DNA from: Lentilactobacillus kribbianus
GTDB lineage: Bacteria > Bacillota > Bacilli > Lactobacillales > Lactobacillaceae
Direction of reading: 5' to 3'
Assembly: GCF_013184075.1 (NCBI RefSeq)
Contig: NZ_JABEQQ010000002.1
Span: 124,001 to 188,000, forward strand
DNA: 64,000 bases
Shown here: positions 31,254-41,073 of the stretch, one piece after another
Layout: every line of letters starts with the position of its first letter
Numbering within the stretch: position 1 is the stretch's first letter
Made by a program: the position numbers and the translations under genes
The notes under the pieces: generated by a model
The model's database searches: none
The model's input: the letters and a program-made list of their open reading frames with translations, nothing else
Told to the model about the DNA's origin: nothing

Positions 31254-31772
31254 TTAGATACCATAATTAACTTGATTATTCATTTTATGGTGGGGAGAGA
31301 TTTTCATTCTAGGATGACCTAGCATTGCTGCAATACAGATAGTGGTTGGCTCTGTCTCAATTTGATCAGTAGTTATTTCACGAATAAAAGTAGCATCATT
31401 ATCCAGTCGCTCTAATTTAGTTATTTGATGTCGACCTTTGAAAAAATTATATTTTTGGGTGACAGAATTACCTGTTACCAAGATGTTTTCGTGTTTCAGG
31501 TAAATAAATTCTTGATTTAAAACAGTAATGTGTAGCCTAGCAATTGCGATGGTTTGATTTTCAATGCTCAATTCGAATTTGGCATTATTACCAATGGTCA
31601 GTTGTTTAATTTCGGCCAGAGGATCACCAGTTAATGAGTAAACAATGAAGCCATCACCAATTAATCCCCATGTTCCCATAATGAAATATTTGGTGTCGTG
31701 GTAGCCATCAGCTACTTTGGCAAATTGGGTTTGATCCAATTCGGTTTGGTTAAAAGTCAACGCTCGCGTCAT
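31254..31772 (-). CDS. Hypothetical protein, possibly LURP-one/tubby-like fold
   Basis: 172-residue soluble protein without signal or membrane segment. It has the alternating beta pattern of YxjI/LURP-one (tubby-like) proteins, for instance YFIMGTWGLIGDGFIVYSLT followed by GDPLAEIKQ; this resemblance is by eye and not certain. The frame opens at 31808, but AAGGAGG at about 31783-31789 points to the ATG at 31772. Its start region is divergent from ung. Function is unknown. Confidence 0.6.
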   Translation of the reverse strand: MTRALTFNQTELDQTQFAKVADGYHDTKYFIMGTWGLIGDGFIVYSLTGDPLAEIKQLTIGNNAKFELSIENQTIAIARLHITVLNQEFIYLKHENILVTGNSVTQKYNFFKGRHQITKLERLDNDATFIREITTDQIETEPTTICIAAMLGHPRMKISPHHKMNNQVNYGI

Positions 31773-31849
31773 TTTTGCTAGTCCTCCTTTTGGGCTTAAT
31801 TCTAACACGTTCTCTAAATAATTTCTGGACTGAAAATGATTTATGATTA

Positions 31850-31858
31850 TGGTACAAT
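31850..31858 (+). promoter_or_regulatory. ung promoter (extended -10)
   Basis: TGG-TACAAT forms an extended -10 about 20 bases before the ung ATG, so the leader is very short. No clear -35 is seen. Confidence 0.5.
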
Positions 31859-31877
31859 AAAAGGCGAGGTGTTAAGG

Positions 31878-32564
31878 ATGAAACCGTTTATTCATAATGA
31901 TTGGTGGCCAATTTTGGAACCAGAATTTGAAAAAGATAATTATCAACAGTTACGCAAGTTTTTGGTTCATGAATATAATACTCAAAATATTCATCCCGAT
32001 ATGAATCATATTTTTGAAGCCTTTAATTTAACTCCATTTAGTCAGGTTAAGGTAGTTATTTTAGGACAAGATCCATACCACGGTTACCATCAAGCGCACG
32101 GATTAAGCTTTTCAGTGCAACCAGGAGTGGCAATTCCACCCTCATTGTTAAATATTTACAAGGAACTACAAGCAGATGTGGGGGTTCAACCGGTTCAAGA
32201 TGGTTATTTAGTAGATTGGGCCAAGCAAGGGGTATTGATGATGAATTCGGTACTCACGGTAAGAGATGGGCAAGCATATTCCCACCAGGGGAAAGGCTGG
32301 GAACAAATTACTGATTATGCCATTCAAAAGCTTTCCGAGCGATCAGAACCAGTTGTCTTTATTTTATGGGGCAGAGCGGCCCGTAATAAAATTAAATTAA
32401 TCGATACTACTAAAAATACGGTTATTGAATCTGCTCATCCCAGCCCATTATCTGCATATCGCGGTTTTTTTGGATCTAAACCATTTTCTAAAACTAACCA
32501 AGCATTGATTAATTATGGTGAAACGCCAATTAATTGGCAATTACCTGAACGAGTGAACCAATAA
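31878..32564 (+). CDS. ung: Uracil-DNA glycosylase
   Basis: Removes uracil from DNA in base excision repair. The catalytic motif GQDPYHG with its water-activating Asp, the LLNIYKEL helix, and [11 protein letters not shown] with the catalytic His are present. The frame opens at 31836, but the GAGGTGTTAAGG region and family start indicate ATG 31878 ([10 protein letters not shown]), giving 228 residues. pta follows after 35 bases. Confidence 0.95.
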   Translation: MKPFIHNDWWPILEPEFEKDNYQQLRKFLVHEYNTQNIHPDMNHIFEAFNLTPFSQVKVVILGQDPYHGYHQAHGLSFSVQPGVAIPPSLLNIYKELQADVGVQPVQDGYLVDWAKQGVLMMNSVLTVRDGQAYSHQGKGWEQITDYAIQKLSERSEPVVFILWGRAARNKIKLIDTTKNTVIESAHPSPLSAYRGFFGSKPFSKTNQALINYGETPINWQLPERVNQ

Positions 32565-32599
32565 TTTAAAACTTACTATTTATCATGGAGGGATTTACG

Positions 32600-33574
32600 A
32601 TGGAACTATTTGAGAGTATGAAGGCCAAAATTTATGGCAAGAATATCAAAATTGTTTTTCCAGAAGGCGACGATGTTAGAATTTTAGGTGCCGCCGCACG
32701 TTTAGCAAGTGATAATTTAGTTACTCCAGTTGTATTGGGTAATCCTGATCAAATTAACCAAATTGCGACTGATAATAAAATTAATACTACTCAATTGGAA
32801 GTAGTTGATTATTTGCACCAACCTAGTGACGTGATTGATACAATGGTGAATGCTATTGTTGAACGTCGTAAGGGAAAGACTGATGAAGCTAAGGCTCGTC
32901 AGTGGCTTCAAGATCCTAATTATTTTGGAACTACTATGGTTTATATGGGCAAGGTAGATGGAATGGTTTCAGGAGCTAACCATCCCACTGGAGACACCGT
33001 TCGGCCAGCTCTTCAAATCATTAAAACTAAGCCAGGAGTTAAGCTCATTAGTGGCGCCTTTATTATGCAACGGGATGCGGAACGCTATTTATTTGCTGAT
33101 TGTGCCATTAATATTGATTTAGATGCTAATGGAATGGCAGAAGTAGCGATAGAAAGTGCTAATACTGCCAAATTATTTGATATTGATCCTAAGGTTGCTA
33201 TGTTAAGCTTTTCTACTAAGGGTTCAGCTAAGGGTGATATGGTTACTAAAGTACAAGAAGCCACTAAGATTGCTCAAGAAAAGGCACCAGAATTACCATT
33301 AGATGGTGAATTACAATTTGATGCCGCTTTTGTACCATCTGTCGGAGAAAAGAAAGCACCTGGTTCTAAGGTAGCAGGTCACGCTAATGTTTTTGTTTTC
33401 CCAGAACTTCAATCAGGTAACATTGGTTATAAGATTGCTCAGCGTTTGGGAGGCTTTGAAGCTATTGGTCCTATCTTACAAGGTCTTAACCAACCAGTTT
33501 CTGATTTGTCACGTGGTGCTAATGAAGAAGACGTTTATAAAGTAGCAATCATTACTGCTACCCAAGCGCTTTAA
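32600..33574 (+). CDS. pta: Phosphate acetyltransferase
   Basis: Converts acetyl-CoA and phosphate to acetyl-phosphate and back. The N-terminal KIVFPEGDD..R motif (about 16-30), GMVSGANHPTGDTVRP and the GKSTKGSA-like stretch seen here as FSTKGSAKGD are family marks. The 324 residues are normal for the single-domain form. ATG 32600 is chosen because GGAGGGA lies 9 bases upstream; an earlier ATG at 32585 has no such site. ung-pta-tsaE is a conserved lactobacillal order. Confidence 0.94.
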   Translation: MELFESMKAKIYGKNIKIVFPEGDDVRILGAAARLASDNLVTPVVLGNPDQINQIATDNKINTTQLEVVDYLHQPSDVIDTMVNAIVERRKGKTDEAKARQWLQDPNYFGTTMVYMGKVDGMVSGANHPTGDTVRPALQIIKTKPGVKLISGAFIMQRDAERYLFADCAINIDLDANGMAEVAIESANTAKLFDIDPKVAMLSFSTKGSAKGDMVTKVQEATKIAQEKAPELPLDGELQFDAAFVPSVGEKKAPGSKVAGHANVFVFPELQSGNIGYKIAQRLGGFEAIGPILQGLNQPVSDLSRGANEEDVYKVAIITATQAL

Positions 33575-33587
33575 TAACGTGTAAAAT

Positions 33588-33626
33588 AAAAATCCGAACA
33601 GCCCGATTTCGGGAGGTTCGGATTTT
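33588..33626 (+). terminator. Terminator after pta
   Basis: AAAATCCGAAC and GTTCGGATTTT pair over 11 bp with an inner CCCG/CGGG stem and are followed by T residues. It can also act from the other strand. Confidence 0.9.
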
Positions 33627-33655
33627 ACTATTTATAAGTAATCGAGGAACACTAA

Positions 33656-34129
33656 ATGAAAAAAATAATACAATTAAATTCGGCCGCAGAAACTACCCAT
33701 TTGGGTGAGCAATTAGCCGATAAATTACAACCAGGAGACTTATTATTATTGGATGGTGATTTGGGGGCCGGCAAGACTACCTTTACTAAAGGTTTAGCCG
33801 TTGGACTAGGGATTAAACGTCCGGTTAAAAGTCCCACATTTACCATTGTTCGAGAATATCAAACTGGTAGAATGCCGCTTTATCATATGGATGTTTACCG
33901 CCTAGAAAATGGTGGTGGTGATGAACTGGGATTAGAAGAATACATTAATGGTGATGGGGTAGTTGTTATTGAATGGTCACAATTTGTCCAAGAGGAGTTA
34001 CCAGATAATTATTTAAAATTATCATTTCGACGGGATGATACTCAAGGAGAAAATTATCGACAACTTATTATTGAACCATTTGGCAAACACTATGAAGATT
34101 TAATTGATCAATTAATCGAGGATAAATAA
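33656..34129 (+). CDS. tsaE: tRNA threonylcarbamoyladenosine biosynthesis ATPase TsaE
   Basis: ATPase of the t6A tRNA modification complex with TsaB and TsaD. Walker A GDLGAGKTTF (about 37-46), KSPTFTIVREY and the YHMDVYRL motif are visible. The 157 residues are typical. The ATG is directly downstream of a pta terminator, and the stop lies one base before the next ATG, so it is tightly coupled to the acetyltransferase. Confidence 0.94.
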   Translation: MKKIIQLNSAAETTHLGEQLADKLQPGDLLLLDGDLGAGKTTFTKGLAVGLGIKRPVKSPTFTIVREYQTGRMPLYHMDVYRLENGGGDELGLEEYINGDGVVVIEWSQFVQEELPDNYLKLSFRRDDTQGENYRQLIIEPFGKHYEDLIDQLIEDK

Positions 34130-34130
34130 A

Positions 34131-34622
34131 ATGGCTGAGGTTGAATTACGATTAGCAGATGCAGTTGATGCAAGTCAAGTGCTGACATTATTAAAGCAGT
34201 TAACGCAAGAATCAGATACTTTTATGGTTGATACGGATTTACGTCAAATTGATGTTGCTACGGAAGCACGTCAAATTGATTTAATTAATCAAACCAAAAC
34301 CAATCTATTAGCAGTAGCAGAATATGATAACCAATTAATCGGTATCGTAACAGTAGATCAGGTTAATTGCGTTGAAGGTGAATTAGGCGTGGCGGTTCTT
34401 GCTGACTTCCAACACAATGGAATTGGGACGGCTTTAGTTGATTTGGCGGTTGATTGGTTTGATTCATTTAGTCAATTAAATGAACTAAGTTTGCAAGTAT
34501 ATGAGACTAATACGGTGGCGGTTAATTTATATAAACGTTTTGATTTTGAAATGATTAATAAGCAATCTAAAAATGAACAAGTGATTTTTAATATGTTGCG
34601 AAAAAAAACTAGCAATGATTAA
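34131..34622 (+). CDS. GNAT family N-acetyltransferase
   Basis: 163-residue GNAT protein. The acetyl-CoA loop is seen in LADFQHNGIGTALVDLAVD (about residues 85-103), followed by LSLQVYETNTVAVNLYKRFDF, a typical RimI-like C-terminus (given by region about 118-138). Neighbour tsaE suggests the usual tsaE-GNAT pair. It could be a RimI-type ribosomal protein acetyltransferase, but substrate cannot be read from sequence. Confidence 0.82.
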   Translation: MAEVELRLADAVDASQVLTLLKQLTQESDTFMVDTDLRQIDVATEARQIDLINQTKTNLLAVAEYDNQLIGIVTVDQVNCVEGELGVAVLADFQHNGIGTALVDLAVDWFDSFSQLNELSLQVYETNTVAVNLYKRFDFEMINKQSKNEQVIFNMLRKKTSND

Positions 34623-34640
34623 ATCATTACTAGTTTTTTT
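34607..34640. terminator. Bidirectional terminator overlapping two stops
   Basis: AACTAGCAATGATT and AATCATTACTAGTT pair (one mismatch) with A-run left and T7 right. The stem includes the stop of the acetyltransferase and the end of the converging exonuclease gene, an economical arrangement. Confidence 0.88.
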
Positions 34641-35169
34641 GCATTTTGATAAATGGTTTCAGCCTATCGGTACCGAATTTTTGGTCCTGATTAATTAAAA
34701 TATTAGCACAAGCGATACTATCATCTAGGGCATTGTGATGATGAGTTAGCTCAATATTTAATTCATCACAAACGGTATTTAACTTATAATTACTAAATCC
34801 CGGATATAAATTGCGAGAGGTTTTAACGGTATCTAGGGTTGGATAGCTAAAAGTTGGTAAATCATAACGCAGCAGTGTTTGTTTTAAAACGCTATTATCA
34901 AAGGTAGCGTTGTGGGCTACAATTAATTGTTGGGTTTCAAATAATGCTGAGATGTGTTGCCAAACCTCTGGAAACGTTGGGGCATCAGCTACATCATTAG
35001 CTGTAATTCCGTGTACTTGAATATTACGCCAGTTAAAATCCATTTCCGGATTAATTAATGAGTAAAATTTAGCCTCAATTTGATCATTTTCAACCACAGT
35101 TAAAGCGATAGAACAGGCACTAGCACGTTTACTAGCTGCGGTTTCAAAATCTAGTGCAACAAAATTCAA
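34630..35169 (-). CDS. 3'-5' exonuclease, DnaQ/epsilon-like
   Basis: 179-residue DEDD exonuclease: FVALDFETA (first acidic motif, near residue 3), IVAHNATFDNSVL (second) and HHNALDDSIACANIL (third, DEDDh type). No helicase or polymerase domain is attached. A GTG at 35178 lies within the GAGGTGAT ribosome site, so the start is taken as the TTG at 35169 (MNFVALDFE). It stands alone between a terminator and murB. Proofreading or RNA trimming are both possible. Confidence 0.85.
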   Translation of the reverse strand: MNFVALDFETAASKRASACSIALTVVENDQIEAKFYSLINPEMDFNWRNIQVHGITANDVADAPTFPEVWQHISALFETQQLIVAHNATFDNSVLKQTLLRYDLPTFSYPTLDTVKTSRNLYPGFSNYKLNTVCDELNIELTHHHNALDDSIACANILINQDQKFGTDRLKPFIKMQKN

Positions 35170-35297
35170 TATTATCACCTCGTATCTTAAAAATTATAGT
35201 AATTTTTGGCAGTAGAAGCAAGTTTTAAACAGGAACAGTTTGATTAGCAGTTAAAATCAAGTAAAATAGAATAATAATAAAATAAGGGACGAAGGCA

Positions 35298-36212
35298 ATG
35301 AAAAATTATCAATCATTTAAAGACCAATTTTCTAATATCGAAATGTATTTAGACCAACCATTATCCAAATACACCCATACTAAAACCGGAGGGCCCGCCG
35401 ATATTGTGGCTTTTCCCGAAACTGAAACAGAAGTGCAGGAAATTTTAGAGGCAGCTAAAGATCAAGCTATTCCCGTGACGGTTATTGGTAACGCCAGTAA
35501 TCTAATTGTGAGAGATGGTGGCATTCGCGGATTAGTAATGATTTTAACCAAAATGATTAAAGTTATTCATGATGGTAATCAATTAATCGCTCAAGCTGGT
35601 GCTGCTATTATTGAGGTTACTAAAATTGCGCAAAGTTTTTCATTAACTGGATTAGAATTTGCCGCAGGAATTCCAGGTAGTGTTGGTGGTGCAACTTTTA
35701 TGAACGCCGGGGCTTATGGTGGTGAAATCAAAAATGTCGTTAGTGCGGCCAAAGTGATTACTGAAACTGGCGAAATAAGAGAGCTGAATAATCAAGAACT
35801 AGATTTTGGATATCGTCATAGTAGCGTCCAAGATGACCACGAAATTGTTTTAACCGCTACTTTTGCGTTACAACCAGGTAATCCAATTGATATTCAAGCC
35901 GAAATGGATGAATTAAATGCTCGTCGAGCAGCTCGCCAACCATTAGAATTACCATCTTGTGGTAGTGTGTTTAAACGTCCAGAAGGATACTATGCTGGTA
36001 AGTTGATTCATGATTCAGACTTACAAGGATTTCAAATTGGTGGTGCTCAGGTATCTACTAAACATGCTGGTTTTATTGTTAATGTTGGTGGTGCCACCGC
36101 AACAGATTATATGAATGTTATTAAACACGTTCAAGAAACCGTTTATGATAAATTTCAAGTTCATTTGGAAACAGAAGTCCGGATTTTGGGAACTGATCCT
36201 GCTAAAAAATAA
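35298..36212 (+). CDS. murB: UDP-N-acetylmuramate dehydrogenase
   Basis: FAD enzyme that makes UDP-MurNAc for peptidoglycan. The type II MurB pattern is clear: [13 protein letters not shown] (about 29-41), [36 protein letters not shown] and [11 protein letters not shown] near the active site. The 304 residues fit. ATG is preceded by AGGGACGAAGG. The antiporter gene follows 14 bases later. Confidence 0.95.
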   Translation: MKNYQSFKDQFSNIEMYLDQPLSKYTHTKTGGPADIVAFPETETEVQEILEAAKDQAIPVTVIGNASNLIVRDGGIRGLVMILTKMIKVIHDGNQLIAQAGAAIIEVTKIAQSFSLTGLEFAAGIPGSVGGATFMNAGAYGGEIKNVVSAAKVITETGEIRELNNQELDFGYRHSSVQDDHEIVLTATFALQPGNPIDIQAEMDELNARRAARQPLELPSCGSVFKRPEGYYAGKLIHDSDLQGFQIGGAQVSTKHAGFIVNVGGATATDYMNVIKHVQETVYDKFQVHLETEVRILGTDPAKK

Positions 36213-36226
36213 GGGAGGAATCCAAA

Positions 36227-38359
36227 TTGGAAATTATTGAAGGAGCAATTTTACTAATTTGTTTAGTGTTATTATCCAATATTTTGGATCACTTCATTCC
36301 AATGATTCCAGTTAGTTTAATTCAAGTAGTATTAGGATTATTGGCGGCTCTTTTTTTCCACACAGATATTCAACTGAATACTGATTGGTTCTTACTGCTA
36401 TTTGTGGCGCCGTTATTGTTTAATGATGGTCGTCGATTTCCTAAAAAAGAACTTTGGGAACTAAGAGGGCCAATTATGGCTAACGCTATTTGGTTAGTAT
36501 TTTTAACCACGGTCGCTGGTGGATTTATTTTTCATTGGTTAATTCCAACGATGCCGTTATCGGTGACTATTGCTTTGGCCGCTATTTTATCACCAACTGA
36601 TCCGATGGCAGTTCAATCTATTTCGCAACGAGTAAAATTACCGGATAACGTTATGCATTTAGTAAGTGGTGAAAGTCTCATTAATGATGCAAGTGGATTG
36701 ATTGCGTTTAAATATGCTATTGCGGCAACAGTGACAGGGTTCTTTTCGTTACAAGCCGCCACTTTAGATTTTGGCTATATCAGTATTATGGGGTTCATCA
36801 TGGGTGCTGTTATCATGATCGCTATTTTATTACTAGAAGAGTGGCTCTATCAAGAAGGCATTAACGATGTTATCTTTATCACGGTATTACAAATTACAAC
36901 CCCATTTGTTATTTACTTACTAACCGAAATATTAACGCATGCTTCTGGGGTCATTGCGGTCGTAACGGCGGGTATTATTTCTCATATTTATAATGGTGGC
37001 ATTAAAAACGAACCGGAATTAACGTTAGTTAGAGAGCGGACCTGGGATATTATTATTTACACGTTAAACGGAGTAGTTTTTCTAATTTTAGGTGTTGAAT
37101 TACCATTAGCTACTACTAATTTAATTAAAAATGATCAGATTAACACTTTTGGAGCGATCTTTTTATCATTCATAGTGTGGCTGGTAATTTTATTAATTCG
37201 AGTGGCTTGGATTTTTATTTACCAACTATGGAATCATTTCACTAAAAAGAATTTTAAGGGGCAACAGACGGTTCGGGATAGCTTTAGAACGGCTTTGTTG
37301 GCTGGATTATCTGGAGTTCGTGGTGCCGTAACGATGGCCGGAGTCTTATCAGTACCAATTGTATTAAATTCCGGAGCAGATTTTCCATCACGGTCATTAA
37401 TGCTATTCATCGCGGCTGGTGTAATCATTATTAGTTTAGTAGCAGCTACGATTACGTTGCCATTAGTATCAGCCGGAACTACCGGCTTTTTAACTAGAGC
37501 GTCTGCTGCAGATGATGAAGCTAATCATCCTGATGCTGATCCGGCTGAGACTGCTAACTTGATTAGTGAAGATGAAGCCCGAATTTATATTATGCAATTG
37601 GCAGTTCAACGAATTGAAGAAGAACGTCGCGATTATAATTCTCGTGAAGTTTTTGACTTGATCTTGGATTATCAATTTTTAATCAGAAATTTGCAATTAC
37701 AAATGAAAGATAAGGAAACCATGAATCGCGTGCTATCTGATGAGGTGGCCTTACGTCGAGTGGCCTTAGCTGGTGAACATCAAGCATTAGAACAGCTGTG
37801 GCACGATAAACGAATTTCAGAAAAAGCTTTTCAAATTGCTACAAAACAATTAAATCATCAGGAAAATAAGTTGATGGATTCTTATATTCAACGTCGTAAT
37901 CATCGCCGGAGTGATCTATTTTATTGGTTTAGACAATTAAGAAAATGGGTGTTAATTCGATTTTATCGTAAAAAACGTAGTGATGCCGAACTAACTGAAT
38001 TAGCTCTAGCTCAACGGGAACAAGCTAAGGGAGCTATTAAAAGCTTGGCCAAATACTTAGCCCGCGAAGATATTGATAACCATCGTTTTGAAAGTCAATC
38101 AGTTTATCATTTGATTGTTCGTTATCGAAATCAAATTGAACGTGCTGATGATAATCCGAGACAACAGGCTGAAAATGTGCAAAGCGAGGAATTATACCAA
38201 GCCTTACGAGTGCGTGCTTTGTCGGCTGAACGAGAAGGGGTTCAAATTTTGCTGGAACAAGGCCGAATTAACTGGTCGATGGCTACTAAGTTAAGACAAT
38301 ATATTAATTACTCGGAAACTGTATTGATTATGAGTTCGTCTGAAGATAGTTCTGAATAG
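36227..38359 (+). CDS. CPA1-type Na+/H+ antiporter with long cytosolic tail
   Basis: 710-residue cation/proton antiporter. About twelve membrane segments cover residues 3-425. LSPTDPMAV carries the ion-binding Asp, followed by GESLINDASGLIAF, the NhaP/CPA1 marks. The last about 280 residues are cytosolic, rich in Arg, Glu and Gln, and likely helical or coiled; such tails regulate CPA1 exchangers. Start is TTG behind GGGAGG. Probably pH or Na+ tolerance. It ends at a bidirectional terminator. Confidence 0.88.
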   Translation: MEIIEGAILLICLVLLSNILDHFIPMIPVSLIQVVLGLLAALFFHTDIQLNTDWFLLLFVAPLLFNDGRRFPKKELWELRGPIMANAIWLVFLTTVAGGFIFHWLIPTMPLSVTIALAAILSPTDPMAVQSISQRVKLPDNVMHLVSGESLINDASGLIAFKYAIAATVTGFFSLQAATLDFGYISIMGFIMGAVIMIAILLLEEWLYQEGINDVIFITVLQITTPFVIYLLTEILTHASGVIAVVTAGIISHIYNGGIKNEPELTLVRERTWDIIIYTLNGVVFLILGVELPLATTNLIKNDQINTFGAIFLSFIVWLVILLIRVAWIFIYQLWNHFTKKNFKGQQTVRDSFRTALLAGLSGVRGAVTMAGVLSVPIVLNSGADFPSRSLMLFIAAGVIIISLVAATITLPLVSAGTTGFLTRASAADDEANHPDADPAETANLISEDEARIYIMQLAVQRIEEERRDYNSREVFDLILDYQFLIRNLQLQMKDKETMNRVLSDEVALRRVALAGEHQALEQLWHDKRISEKAFQIATKQLNHQENKLMDSYIQRRNHRRSDLFYWFRQLRKWVLIRFYRKKRSDAELTELALAQREQAKGAIKSLAKYLAREDIDNHRFESQSVYHLIVRYRNQIERADDNPRQQAENVQSEELYQALRVRALSAEREGVQILLEQGRINWSMATKLRQYINYSETVLIMSSSEDSSE

Positions 38360-38395
38360 AAAAAAGCCTCATATCATTTGATATGAGGCTTTTTT
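38360..38395. terminator. Bidirectional terminator
   Basis: AAAAAAGCCTCATATCA and TGATATGAGGCTTTTTT pair over 17 bp around a 2-base loop. It serves the antiporter and the converging DUF1361 gene. Confidence 0.93.
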
Positions 38396-39053
38396 ATTTG
38401 GTAGGTTGATTAATTTGTCCATTTTTAAAGATAAACAAGGCCCAATAAATTACTAATTGTACAATAGTTAATAATCCAATAAAAATAATAGAACTTTGGT
38501 TCCACATATTTAAAATGGGTTTAATAAAAAGTTCCGGAGTAATAAATAAGTAAACGGTATGAATTCTTAAAAAGCGGCCAATAAAAATACCAATAGCTGA
38601 CAATATAGAAATAATGGTAATTCCTAAGGGAGCTATTTTTTGATTCATATGTAATCTACTAATGACGCCGTCGTTAATTTGTTTAACTCCCCACATGCCA
38701 ATAATCGTGGCCGGAATAGCACTAACGATTAAAAGGGTAAAGTTTAGCCACATGTTTAAATCTAAGCGTAATAAACCATTAGCCCCGTATGGTTGTAACA
38801 AGGAGAGGTGAAATAAGTCAGTTAATAAATAAGGAGCGTTGGGATAGAATAATAGCCAAATAATTACTAACGGCCAAAAGAGAATTCCGCTTTTGGGTTT
38901 ATTAACGCCGATATGAAAACTTAGTTCAATTGGTATATATGCCAAAAAGGTATTCAAAACTAAGAAATTAAAGGGTGGTTTAGCCAATAAAAATAAAATA
39001 ATTAACCAAATTACGTAAAACAATCTGATTGACCATTTCAATTGTGTATTCAT
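38394..39053 (-). CDS. DUF1361 membrane protein
   Basis: 219-residue integral membrane protein with about six or seven hydrophobic segments. The DUF1361 signature LLFYPNAPYLLTDLFHL lies near residues 73-89. Function of this family is unknown. The frame opens at 39074, but the AGAAGGTC site supports ATG 39053 (MNTQLKW). It is the only minus-strand gene between the antiporter and the cdaA operon and is divergent from cdaA. Confidence 0.82.
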   Translation of the reverse strand: MNTQLKWSIRLFYVIWLIILFLLAKPPFNFLVLNTFLAYIPIELSFHIGVNKPKSGILFWPLVIIWLLFYPNAPYLLTDLFHLSLLQPYGANGLLRLDLNMWLNFTLLIVSAIPATIIGMWGVKQINDGVISRLHMNQKIAPLGITIISILSAIGIFIGRFLRIHTVYLFITPELFIKPILNMWNQSSIIFIGLLTIVQLVIYWALFIFKNGQINQPTK

Positions 39054-39195
39054 AAGTAGACCTTCTCTCTGCAACTCCTATTAAACGCTATATGGTACTA
39101 AATTGCTAATGATTGGTTCGATAATAACTATTTTTTATAAAATCTTGATAAATCGATTAAAATCAATGGATAAATTTCGTGGACTAGCGTTCCAA

Positions 39196-39204
39196 TGATA
39201 TAAT
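39196..39204 (+). promoter_or_regulatory. cdaA operon promoter (extended -10)
   Basis: TGA-TATAAT, an extended -10 with a consensus hexamer, lies 31 bases before the cdaA ATG. The -35 is not convincing. Confidence 0.6.
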
Positions 39205-39234
39205 AAATCTGAAGAAAATAAAAGGAGCGTTGCC

Positions 39235-40077
39235 ATGGACTGGTCCAGTATTTTTAACCTACAAAATTTAATCAACTTAATCGATATCTTAGTGGTGTGG
39301 TTTATACTTTATGAACTAATTTTAATGGTTCAGGGGACAAAGGCCGTTCAATTACTTCGAGGTATCATTATTATTGTCATTTTTAAATTAGTTAGTTGGT
39401 ACGTTGGCTTAACCACTGTGTCGTGGATTATGGACCAAGTAATTAATTGGGGTGTTATTGCAATTGTTATTATTTTTCAACCGGAAATTAGACGAGGCTT
39501 GGAACACTTAGGTCGAGGCTCCTTATTTGCCAAAACTAATAAAGAAAATGAGGCAGCTAATCAATTAATTGAGGCTTTGGATAAGGCGATTCAATATATG
39601 TCTAAGCGACGCATCGGTGCTTTAATTACAGTCCAAATGAATACTGGTTTGGAAGACTATATTGAGACCGGTATTACTTTAGACGCTGATGTAAGTGGCG
39701 AATTATTAATTAATATTTTTATTCCCAACACGCCTTTGCACGATGGGGCAGTTATTATTCAAGGAAATCGAATTGCCGTAGCAGCAGCTTATTTGCCTTT
39801 ATCACAAAGTAATTTAATTCCTAAAGAATTAGGGACTAGACATAGAGCAGCGGTTGGCATTTCTGAATTGACTGACGCCATGACGGTGGTGGTGTCTGAA
39901 GAAACTGGTGAGGTTTCAATTACCCAAAATAATGAGTTGTTTAGAGGCATGACTCAAGAAGATTATTTGAAATACTTTAGAACGCAATTACTTAAGGCAC
40001 CGAGTGATAGTGGTCATAAAAATTTATTAGAAACCATTTCGAATTACATTGATACTCATTTTAGAGGGGGGAATTAA
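39235..40077 (+). CDS. cdaA: Diadenylate cyclase CdaA
   Basis: Membrane enzyme that makes c-di-AMP, the messenger for potassium, osmotic and wall balance. Three N-terminal membrane helices (about 10-85) precede a DAC domain with the catalytic LHDGAVII (about 179-186) and TRHRAAVG motifs. The 280 residues are normal. First gene of cdaA-cdaR-glmM, a conserved Firmicutes operon. cdaR starts 1 base after its stop. Confidence 0.95.
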   Translation: MDWSSIFNLQNLINLIDILVVWFILYELILMVQGTKAVQLLRGIIIIVIFKLVSWYVGLTTVSWIMDQVINWGVIAIVIIFQPEIRRGLEHLGRGSLFAKTNKENEAANQLIEALDKAIQYMSKRRIGALITVQMNTGLEDYIETGITLDADVSGELLINIFIPNTPLHDGAVIIQGNRIAVAAAYLPLSQSNLIPKELGTRHRAAVGISELTDAMTVVVSEETGEVSITQNNELFRGMTQEDYLKYFRTQLLKAPSDSGHKNLLETISNYIDTHFRGGN

Positions 40078-40078
40078 T

Positions 40079-41047
40079 TTGAAGAATATGTTTAATAATA
40101 AGTGGTCTATGCGAATTTTAGCTTTAATTTTTGCCATTTTATTATTTGTCTATGCCGACAGTTCAAAAGTTAATTCCACTAGAGATCCTAATAGAAAAAA
40201 TCAAATTATTAAGTTGAGTTCCACGAAGAGTGCTACCGTTTCGGTACCATTATCATTGACGGTTAATAGTAACAAATATTTTGTGACTGGTTATCCAGAA
40301 AAAGTTTTAGTTCATTTAACGGGACCAGCTGCATTGGTGACAACAACGGCTAATACGCAAAATTTCAAGGTTTATGCTGATTTGTCAAAGCTGGGAATTG
40401 GGCATCATACAGTTTCGATTCAGCAAGAAGGTCTCAATAGTGAGTTGCGTTATCGTTTTGAACCAGCTAAGATTAATGTTGATGTGCAACCGCGAAAGAC
40501 GGTTAGCTATCCGTTGACAGTAAAATATGATAAAAATAATATCGCTACCGGTTACACGGCTGGCAAGGTTACTACTGATACTAAAACTGTAAAGGTGACA
40601 GGGGCACAAGATTCTATTAATAAAGTGACCTCAGTGGTTGCTAAACTAAATATACCGCAAAATGCTAAAACAACGGTTGATAGTCAAGCAGTGATTGAAG
40701 CATTGGACGCGAATGGAAAAACCGTCAATGTAGTCATTACACCAGCGACGACTAATATTAAATTACCAATTGCGTCTGGTGAAAGTAAGGAAGTACCAGT
40801 TAAATTAGAGCCTAAAGGACAAACTGGTTCTAGCGATAAAGTAAAATTATCGACCACTACTGAACGGGTAAAGGTTTTTGGAACTGATAGTCAATTAGCT
40901 GACCTAAAGGAAGTATTAGTTAAGGTCAATACTAGTGATGTTTCTCAGACCAAAACTAAGCGAGTCACATTGGACGCTAAACTAAATAAAGTTGCTGGTT
41001 TTGAACCAGACTCAATCCAAGTTAAGATTGAAAAATCAACTGAATAA
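40079..41047 (+). CDS. cdaR: CdaA regulator CdaR (YbbR repeats)
   Basis: Membrane-anchored extracytoplasmic regulator of CdaA. One membrane helix (about 9-25) is followed by about 290 residues of YbbR repeats, recognisable by repeated [11 protein letters not shown]-, [10 protein letters not shown]- type strands. A frame from 40049 overlaps cdaA, but the AGAGGGGGGAAT site favours the TTG at 40079 (MKNMFNNKW), 322 residues. It lies between cdaA and glmM, as in other Firmicutes. Confidence 0.92.
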   Translation: MKNMFNNKWSMRILALIFAILLFVYADSSKVNSTRDPNRKNQIIKLSSTKSATVSVPLSLTVNSNKYFVTGYPEKVLVHLTGPAALVTTTANTQNFKVYADLSKLGIGHHTVSIQQEGLNSELRYRFEPAKINVDVQPRKTVSYPLTVKYDKNNIATGYTAGKVTTDTKTVKVTGAQDSINKVTSVVAKLNIPQNAKTTVDSQAVIEALDANGKTVNVVITPATTNIKLPIASGESKEVPVKLEPKGQTGSSDKVKLSTTTERVKVFGTDSQLADLKEVLVKVNTSDVSQTKTKRVTLDAKLNKVAGFEPDSIQVKIEKSTE

Positions 41048-41073
41048 TTAATGAAGAAATTGAGGAATTAAAG